A stretch of 64,000 bases of DNA from assembly GCF_029784165.1 (NCBI RefSeq), contig NC_073696.1, forward strand, positions 180,971,825 to 181,035,824, given 5' to 3'. A program made the translations under genes and the position numbers. This DNA is from Wyeomyia smithii. Its lineage: Eukaryota > Arthropoda > Insecta > Diptera > Culicidae. The number at the start of each line of letters is the position of its first letter. Position 1 is the first letter of the stretch. Shown here one piece after another: positions 56,097 through 64,000 of the stretch. The notes under the pieces were generated by a model, which was not told where the DNA came from, searched no databases, and was given only the letters and a program-made list of their open reading frames with translations.

Positions 56097-56670
56097 CTAA
56101 AGTCACACCTTCCTTTCCCGTCCATTTTCGCATTCTCGCAAACTACATACATTGCCCGCTTTACTAAAACTTAAAATACTTATTGAATGTTTCCGGCAAT
56201 ATACGGGATTAAATGGTTATCTATATACTTTTCATATCTTAAGTATTTATCGAACCTCTCAACCCACATTTCTCAAATCTGGTCATTCAATTCTCACTTT
56301 TAATGTCTAACTTATGTCTCACAGGAATTTTACTTGTCATAATCATACTCTTTTCAACGAGAAAAAATCGCGAGAAAAAAAATCAGTGCTACGGGCATTT
56401 TACATGTGTATATATGAATTTCCAAACAACATTTTTGGTCAGCATCATTCCTAAACATGGCCGCCGTAAGTCCTGCGTTTTAAGCTAAATACAAACAAGT
56501 CATACATATCAGCATGATATTTTGAAGATGGTATTAATTTTACCATGTTGAATCATAATTTTTTTTTAAAGTTTTTTTTCGGCGCGGATTTAGTATTCAC
56601 GGCGCGGATCTTCAAAACCCGTGGCGCGGATTTTGCGGATTTAAAGTTAAAGTTAAAGTCTGTCGACCTA
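56097..56670. other. SINE tail fragment and GGCGCGGAT sub-terminal-like array
   Basis: About 56097-56170 matches the SINE body at 2210-2270. At 56580-56640, GGCGCGGAT occurs three times, followed by AAAGTTAAAGTTAAAGT, similar to an RTE-type tail. No paired terminus was found. Confidence 0.45.
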
Positions 56671-59467
56671 ATGATTGAAACATTTCGTTATATATTTTCG
56701 TTCTAGCGCAATTTATTTATCAGTTGTTTTTTATCAAAAAAAGTTAAATACCCCAAACTAGTCAGATATATCGCTTGTTATCATGAAGATTGTTGTAAGA
56801 TTCATCAGATTTTACTTAACCGTGTTTAAACATAAATTGTAAAAATGTTTAATTGCACTGAATTCTCGCTGTTTACAATGATAAACCTTGCTTGGTCGGA
56901 AATCGATCGAGAATAGGTTGCAGCATGAACATTGAATTCTCGGTAACCAGACCGATATTTGCGAGCAACACGGTTTCCTTTGATAACCTGAAACTGTGGA
57001 ATAAATTAGTCATGTGTATAGATCTTATACCATACTTGTTAAAATTTCACGTTATGCATAAACATCCTTCTAACAAGCTTAGATGGGTAGCCAGATGTCT
57101 TTCGGAGAGCCTTCGCCAGTGAATTATAACAGTCTCAACTGTCGAGTACAAAAAAACGAGTTCGGTATAATAGACCTGTAAGTAGTTAACTTGAAAAAAG
57201 ATTGGAGACATACACACAAGTGCAAATTTATACAAATGGCTGTGAAGAGTTGAAAAATGTTACAAAAAATGTTTTGACAATTTATAAAATATTCGTATAG
57301 TATCAACAAAAACATCACCCGCGTGTAAGAATCAAAACGAGTGAAAACCAAAATCACATAAAAAAATCTTAATATTTTTCAAAACGCATACCTATGTTAT
57401 ACAGTTTTAGTCTTTTGATTAGCAGTTTAGGTCAAAAAACGTATTAATTATTAGAACAGCTCGATATGGGATGGTCAGAAGGAAATGTGTTGAATGAAAC
57501 AAGTAACATCCAAATCTTAATTTTCTTAAAAAATAATTTAATTATATTGAAAAAGATGTTCAAATCCAAAAAGCAAAAACTGGATTCCCCGCAGACTGTC
57601 CTAGTTATTCCAAAACAAAATCGGCTGTGGTGTCTTTCAACTCGTATCAAGCTTTCGATTTACTTTCTGGCTTTTGATTCATCAATCTGGTAACCTAATC
57701 TTTCATGCATTGCGAATCAAAGTTTGAACTACTTTTAAAGCCAACTTTCATCATATCTTTGTGAACATAAGGTGGTTTCCCACCGTAAATCCTGCTAAGA
57801 TTTCTGGCAACTGCAGCGAACATCCGCTACGAGCAGTACGAACGGCGCTAGTGGAGAAGGTCGACAATTTATGCCAAATTAAATCCCTTTGCATTTGTAT
57901 TTGTGGCCCACATTTTCGATATGAATAAGTGCTAATCCACCGAAATAAACGAAAGACTAAACTGCAAGCACAGCAAAGATAGGAAAAGAGGGCATTATAT
58001 CCTAAAAGGGGTAGCAGTCACCAGCATGCAACGTCACAAAATGATTTGAGCCTCATTGAGGCAGGGTGCAGTCGATGGGAAATAGAAAGAGTGATACATA
58101 TTCTCCTTATTTGCAATTCATGGCACAAACAACGTCACGTAAGGTTCTAGCATCATTCCGGGCGCTTGTTTCTACCAATGAAGTTCAAGTTCAGAAGTTC
58201 ATTCGTGCTTCTCGATGGAATTATGTATGTGCAGCACTGTCATGTTTTGAATTGTTCACAAGACTGTCTGTGTGGTGTGTGTGTATTTTCAACTATCATC
58301 AACTGCCATTGTTCAATCCGCACGGATTTCACAACGTGATTTGCAACGCGATGACGTCTACCGTATTGTGGTGCTAATTGATTTAAAGTAAGACAAGTAA
58401 GCAAGACTCGAAGAACATAGCAGTTAACTAGTTATGAGTTCAGAAATTGGCAACTTTCATATTTCATGGAATATCTTTCGCATCCCTCAACAACAACAAA
58501 TGAAAGAAGAAAATATAACCCGATGCATCTGACTGTCCTATTTTGCTTCATACACATACAAAATAAGATAAAACGTTATAAAATATTTTAATTGGTCTTA
58601 TGTTATCTGCAAAGTTTTGAAATTATCAAAAAAGTTAAATGTCAAAAAAATCTGTTTATAGTAACAACGATTCGTTAAGCCGCATGCAAAAAAACTACCT
58701 TTCCTTGTAACCTTCATGGTTTATCGCCTTATTGTTTACAACAATGATAAAAATTGAAAAGTGTTCATGATTTTAACTCTTTTCTCTTGAAACAGGCTGT
58801 AGTTGTTAGATACAACATCACTGTACGTCAGTGGATTATACGGAATACATTTTTAATGGCATAGGGAGCTTTAGAGCCAGGCATTTCGTATTTCTTATGT
58901 GTTATGTATTGTACGATTTAGTTCTCCTGTCATGTTTCCAAAACCCAGCATTTATAAATAGCCTTTTCACTATATGCACTAGTTTTGCAATGAAGATTTT
59001 TTTGTAAAGAAAATAAGGTATAAAAGTGTAACAGTAGAACTGAGACGAAATTTAAAAAAATTGCCGAAATGAGCTTTGGTTGTTCAAAATTGTAATTGCT
59101 AGAGTAAAATCTTTTGAAATAGTTACCTAATGATAGGTAAAAAGTCATACCGCTTCATATTTTGTTCTAAATTCGGATATTTAATATTTAAAAAAATTGT
59201 TTTGATTTAGCACTAAATAGTCTGCTATTTTCGATGATAAACACTTTGCTCATCTATGGCATTATTTTCGTTTCAGCTCCACTGTTATGTTCTAAAAATA
59301 TCAGAGATATCAAGATAGGATTAATCTACTATCTGAAACAGAAGCGAAGTGAGTGCAGAATACAGAAATAAGGATAAACATTTTAAAATACACCTACGTG
59401 ATAGAAGCATACTGTTTTGGAAGCAAACACGAAGCCAGTACAGGAAGAAGCAAAAATTGGCATCGAA
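56671..59467. other. non-coding; probable 5' flank or 5' UTR of COP1
   Basis: No recognisable exon. A 103-residue frame at 58066-58377 has no family resemblance. CGTTTCAG at about 59269 could be a 3' splice site for a 5' UTR exon of COP1. A stop in the COP1 frame lies at 59402-59404. Confidence 0.45.
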
Positions 59468-61564
59468 ATGACGACCCGTAGGCAGCTGTCGGATGTGCAG
59501 TCTTCCTCATCTAGCGGCGGTGGCACAATGTCAGGAGGTGGTGGTGGAATAGCTGAAGGGGGTGGAGGAGGTGGCGGTGTATTAAGTGATTCAATGATGT
59601 CTTCCCTTGGCAAGAAGCGAATGACTGCACTGAATGGAATACCAGCTAGCATCGACGACAAGAGCAACGATTTTTTGTGTCCAATTTGTTTTGATGTTAT
59701 CAGTGAAGCTCACATTACCAAATGTGGCCACACATTCTGTCATCATTGTATTATCAAGTCGATAGAGATGACAAAAAAGTGCCCAAAGTGCAATTACACA
59801 TTACCTTCTCATGAGTCCATTGTGCCGAACTATTTGCTTAACGATTTGATCACCAAGTTCAAGTTGAAAGGGAAACGGAACGATTCTAGTAACACACAGT
59901 CGGGGGATTCGACAGACACTCTAAAACATTTTCTTGCATCCGAATCTAAGAAGCTTTCGCTGTCCGATGTGAACGTGATGCTTGAGATTCTGAACCAGAG
60001 AAAATTGTTACTTGAAGCCGAATCCTGCGCTGCACAGAATCGTTTATTACACGAGTTTCTGAAGCATTTGCTGCAGCAAAAAGAGCAACAGCAACTGCAG
60101 GTAGCAAATGAAATTGCGCTGATCAAAAACGACATAACGGACGTGGAAAAAATTCTCAAAGAGGTACAAAGCAGTTGCCCTACAGTGGAAGAGGTTGAAA
60201 ACAGTGTCAAGGACGAGAAGGACGAGCACGTTGTCGCTATTAAAAAAGAAATTATACAGATTATTGATAAAATAGATACCATCACCGTCCCATCGAACCG
60301 CAGTGAAACTTCGAGTGAAGGATTTAATTTGTACAAAAATGATCTCAGTTCGTCATCGTTTATGGCACGAAAACAACGGATGTATCAACATTTCGACGAT
60401 TTTGTACAGTGCTATTTTGCAGCTCGTAGCGAAGAGTTATATTTCGGCAAGGATCGATCCTTTAGTTCCGGATCACTTGACACCTCAACACCATCACGCT
60501 CTGCTGATACAACTCGATCCAGTCGATCACTTGACACATTTCGTGAAAACCTGATAAAATTCTCCAAGTATAGCGCTCTTCGACCGTTGGCTACTCTGAA
60601 CTATTCCTGTGAATCCAGCTATGTATCAACAATTGTATCAAGTATCGAATTTGATAAAGACAGTGAATATTTTGCTATTGCTGGTGTTACAAAACGAATC
60701 AAGATCTTTGACTATTATAGTGCAATTCGGGACGCCGCCGTTGATATCAATTACCCTATCAATGAAATGGTTTGCAACAGCAAAATTTCTTGTGTGATAT
60801 GGAACAATTACTTTAAGGAAGTGCTAGCTTCTAGTGACTATGAAGGTATAGTTTCGGTGTGGGATGTAAGCACCAAAACACGAACGAAAGCATACGAGGA
60901 ACATGACAAACGCTGTTGGTGTGTCGATTTCAACGAAGTGGACACACGCTTGTTGGCATCGGGATCGGACGATGCTAGAGTTAAACTGTGGTCTTTGAAT
61001 GTCGATCATTCAGTAGCAACGATCGAGGCGCGAGCGAATGTGTGCTGCGTGAAATTCAATCCAAAAAGCTCATGTCACTTGGCGTTTGGCTCGGCGGATC
61101 ATTGCGTCCATTACTACGACCTACGAAACATTAAAGAACCACTTTGTGTGTTTCGGGGACATAAAAAAGCCGTTTCATACGTAAAGTTTTTAAACACTAC
61201 CGAAATTGTGTCGGCTGGTACCGACGGACAACTGAAGCTGTGGAACATCAACTCTCCTCCGTATTGTTTGCGATCATTCACTGGTCATATTAACGAGAAA
61301 AACTTTGCTGGTTTAGCCACAAACAATGATTATTTGGCTTGTGGTAGCGAGGACAATTCTCTCTGTGTTTACTACAAAGGACTATCCAAGCAGCTTTTCA
61401 ACCTTAAATTCTCGCCAAACAGCAGCAACAGTCGCTCTATCTCCGATGCTGAACGAAATACTGAAGGGAATGATTTTGTTTCGGCGGTTTGCTGGAGGAA
61501 ACAAAGCAATATAATCATTGCTGGAAATAGTGAGGGTATTATCAAAATCCTTGAAATAGTATAA
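59468..61564 (+). CDS. COP1: E3 ubiquitin-protein ligase COP1 (RFWD2), single exon, 698 aa
   Basis: Start: first ATG in frame (59468); the frame is open a little further upstream but without ATG and with a stop at 59402. Substrate receptor and RING E3 that ubiquitinates transcription factors, working with DET1-DDB1-CUL4 in animals. Order: Gly/Ser-rich low-complexity N terminus (residues about 12-40); RING C3HC4 with Cys 71, 74, 86, His 88, Cys 91, 94, 105, 108 (DFLCPICFDV, KCGHTFCHHC); coiled coil about 170-240; Ser-rich spacer with repeated RS-SLDT words; then seven WD40 blades to the end (SSDYEGIVSVWDV, GHKKAVSYVKF, GIIKILEIV). Length is close to human COP1 (731). AATAAA overlaps the stop codon. 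Notably intronless. Confidence 0.95.
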   Translation: MTTRRQLSDVQSSSSSGGGTMSGGGGGIAEGGGGGGGVLSDSMMSSLGKKRMTALNGIPASIDDKSNDFLCPICFDVISEAHITKCGHTFCHHCIIKSIEMTKKCPKCNYTLPSHESIVPNYLLNDLITKFKLKGKRNDSSNTQSGDSTDTLKHFLASESKKLSLSDVNVMLEILNQRKLLLEAESCAAQNRLLHEFLKHLLQQKEQQQLQVANEIALIKNDITDVEKILKEVQSSCPTVEEVENSVKDEKDEHVVAIKKEIIQIIDKIDTITVPSNRSETSSEGFNLYKNDLSSSSFMARKQRMYQHFDDFVQCYFAARSEELYFGKDRSFSSGSLDTSTPSRSADTTRSSRSLDTFRENLIKFSKYSALRPLATLNYSCESSYVSTIVSSIEFDKDSEYFAIAGVTKRIKIFDYYSAIRDAAVDINYPINEMVCNSKISCVIWNNYFKEVLASSDYEGIVSVWDVSTKTRTKAYEEHDKRCWCVDFNEVDTRLLASGSDDARVKLWSLNVDHSVATIEARANVCCVKFNPKSSCHLAFGSADHCVHYYDLRNIKEPLCVFRGHKKAVSYVKFLNTTEIVSAGTDGQLKLWNINSPPYCLRSFTGHINEKNFAGLATNNDYLACGSEDNSLCVYYKGLSKQLFNLKFSPNSSNSRSISDAERNTEGNDFVSAVCWRKQSNIIIAGNSEGIIKILEIV

Positions 61565-63260
61565 TAAATCTGCAAACGATCAGCCAACATCGTTTCAAGG
61601 TGTTTCATAATGATTTCACGGTTTTTAATAAGTGATCGAGCACAAATGCGAATAAATTTGAAAAACTGTTAAAAGACACGAGAGTGAAAGTCCAAACGTT
61701 TCAAACAGTGTTAGTAACAATGATAGCTTTACGATAGTGATGAAGCGCATTATTTTGTTATACATTTTTCGAGATTGTAGGAAATATAGAAAATAATTGA
61801 ATTTGAATGCTAAGTATTGACCCATCCTCTCATTGTCGAGGTTGAACTGAACTATGTAAATAGAGGAACAACCGTTGATAATCGCGAACCATTTCCAATG
61901 AGCTGTAATAATAATCGGTTTGTTGTACTAACAGAGACAAGCTCGTACAGATTGAATTTTACATGAGTCAATTATGCTTAAAGCCAATAATGCAGAGTTT
62001 CTAGAAACAGAAACCTAATTAAGAGCCCTATCACAGTGGAAAGCAAAGGTGTGAATTTATTTACAATCTTTGCGTGCAACTCTAGCCAACAACTTATAGG
62101 GATTTTAATGTCTAATTGTTAAGTATAGTGTAGTACTGATAGGCTATCCCTATTTTTCTAATTTAAAACTTCTACTAAATACTGTAACATGAGAGCACTG
62201 ATAAAAGAACACGATCGATCCAACAAACTAGGACGTTAACCGGACTTAGTTCGTTTAAACACTGTAGTATGTAATGGAAATCCTACTGCACCTCGTTGAT
62301 TTTAAATCCTTAATTAAAGTACCTTGTTTAACCGAACAAACGTTGCCTTTATTCTACAACTGCAAACAAACGTGTTTAGAATTACGGAAAAAAGTTCTCA
62401 ATTTCCACTTTCTAAAAAAGAAAAGGTTTATGAGTTTTGCTTTTTCAGTAACTTCTATCCGAGAAAAATGGCATAAGCTTTTTAAATATTGAAGAATAAT
62501 CCATTATGAAGTAACACTTGATTAGAATTGTCAAATCGTAGAAGGTCGTCTCCAGCAATTTTCGTGTTGCAAAAAACAGCCCGAATTGAACCAAAAACGA
62601 AAATCATGCAAAAAGGATTTGATTGATTGGCACGCTACATTCAGCGGTACCGAATTTGCCATATTATTTATACTGTGGGATAAACAGCGTATGTAGCGTA
62701 TCGAGAGAAATCAAAATTTACTTGAAGAGTTATACATATTCTATGTTGTCGCTGTATCATATTTACTCTTTGTTATACTGCCGCTCTTCGCATATCGGCC
62801 CCATAGCAAAAAAATCAAGTGGAGAAAACGTCTATCAATTTTCGTTTCTTTCGTGTCCGCATAGCTTGTTCTAGAAAATATTTGAAATAAAATAGTAAAA
62901 TTTAGTATGTTCAATTCAATTGAATTAAAAAATGACATAAATTATATTTTCCTAGTAATATAACAGCTATGTTGCTGACATGCGAATAATTTTCGATCTG
63001 ATTTTTTTTAAGGGGGGGATTTGTTAGTAGCTTAAGTATTTATGATAGATATTAGTGAGTAATGAGTATTTGTGTCAAATCACATATGGTGACTTCTCAA
63101 CACTGTTAAAAATTTGTAATTTTAATTGTTAGTATTTGTTTGCTTTCGCAATTAGAACTTATCGTTCGTAGGGATTTAAACCTACTTGTTCATAGGGATT
63201 TAAGCCTACTTGAACGATCTGATTAGCTTAACATTCGCATAACCGTCTCGTAAAAAAAGT
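61565..63260. other. COP1 3' flank, non-coding
   Basis: AT-rich, no supported gene. The 3' UTR of COP1 should lie here; AATAAA at the stop itself is too close to be the working poly(A) signal. About 63133-63190 is the inverted relative of 5831-5882. Confidence 0.45.
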
Positions 63261-63268
63261 GTTGCATC

Positions 63269-63373
63269 AGGGTATCAGACAACTTCGGCAGTGGTTCTCT
63301 TCGGCTGGTTTTCTACAGCATTCTAAAGCAAAACCCATCTAAGAAAACTACTGCTGAAATAGTCCGATACCCT
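63269..63373. mobile_element. 105-bp MITE (AGGGTATC ends)
   Basis: AGGGTATCAGACAACTTCGG at the left; the right end read inward is AGGGTATCGGACTATTTCAG. CAGTGGTTCTCTT pairs with AAGAAAACTACTG inside. Confidence 0.7.
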
Positions 63374-64000
63374 TTCCCTTTTTTTATTGTCATAATCATC
63401 AATTACTTATTACCCCTTTCCTTGCGTGTGATGCCATATTGCATTGCCAGGCATCTAAACTTTAATTAGAATTCAATCACTATACTTGAAACTATGAACA
63501 ATGAAACTATTGAATATGTTGTTGAACAGATCGATCAATATGCAATACAGTTGGTGCATGCAGTTTATAACTTCGAAGATATTTTTAAGAGGTAAAAACT
63601 GATTCCTTCGCGAGGAGATGGTTTATGAAAAAATGTGTAGAAGAGGGTATGGTAGTATAGGTTTGTTCAAAAATTACGTTCACATTTTAGGGAGAAGACG
63701 GAGGTTTCAAACATGTGTGATAGAAAGAGCAAGTAGTATGGGGAGTAGCGCGACACGCAAGTAAATTATTAAATTTATTGTGTCTCATATTACACAATAA
63801 AGATATTAGAGTTTAATTCAGAATAATAAGCATTTCCTTCGCATGGTTCAAAAATATACACTTCAAGACATCAGTGAGACCCCCACGATCAATAACATGA
63901 ACGTGACTGTTATGCGAATATTTTTTGACATGGGACAACACAAACGGGGTTCATTCCGCGTCGAACACTCGACAGAAACGGACGTGCAAAGTGGTCGTTC
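63374..64000. other. non-coding end of window
   Basis: No gene or element boundary could be supported. The sequence is AT-rich to about 63880. Confidence 0.4.

Noticed and set aside
58066..58377. 103-residue frame upstream of COP1
   Set aside because: No family resemblance and no splice support; possibly 5' UTR sequence.
59417..59467. Upstream extension of the COP1 frame
   Set aside because: It begins at TTG, not ATG; the first ATG is 59468 and a stop lies at 59402.

Overview
The window reads as nuclear DNA of a dipteran, most likely a culicine mosquito (Aedes-like). It is AT-rich, the genes have GT-AG introns (57-58 nt or several kb), and about 80% or more is intergenic and intronic sequence packed with transposable elements. 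The repeat mix fits mosquitoes: a tRNA-related SINE resembling Feilai, an I-clade LINE with RNase H, an RTE (JAM1-like) LINE, a DD37E mariner, FLYWCH-type MULE, hAT elements and many TA- or AATT-flanked MITEs. The species assignment is inference; the element types are read from the sequence.

Host genes lie in the right third. 43794-44036 is a possible two-exon 61-aa gene. 44651-47529 is ALKBH6 (two exons, +). 47563-48348 is THOC7 (three exons, -), convergent with ALKBH6 with only 33 bp between the stop codons. 49652-50056 holds the first two coding exons of a leucyl aminopeptidase (LAP3-like, +); its other exons are not visible. 59468-61564 is an intronless COP1/RFWD2 E3 ubiquitin ligase (RING, coiled coil, WD40; 698 aa).

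The left two thirds are nested transposons. 1-8150: a 2.4-kb hAT derivative with a perfect 8-bp target duplication, holding a long-TIR MITE, plus smaller MITEs. 8150-18700: one degenerate non-LTR retrotransposon split into four pieces by three insertions. One of these is a DD37E mariner (11846-15462) that itself contains an RTE LINE (13039-15364). 18722-29865: hAT-type non-autonomous elements, SINEs, a hAT transposase tail, a 1061-bp near-identical tandem duplication (24046-26167) and other repeats.

29866-about 43470: an I-clade LINE on the minus strand, split by an 8.6-kb hAT-ended insertion (32602-41221, TSD TTTCCTGG). That insertion carries a MULE (33031-40413), whose transposase intron carries a TIR element (34685-37723), which carries a MITE (35703-35985): five layers.

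The most notable item is the MULE transposase. Four exons splice in frame to an apparently uninterrupted 466-aa FLYWCH + MULE protein inside an otherwise decayed pile. No rRNA gene, functional tRNA gene or CRISPR array was seen.
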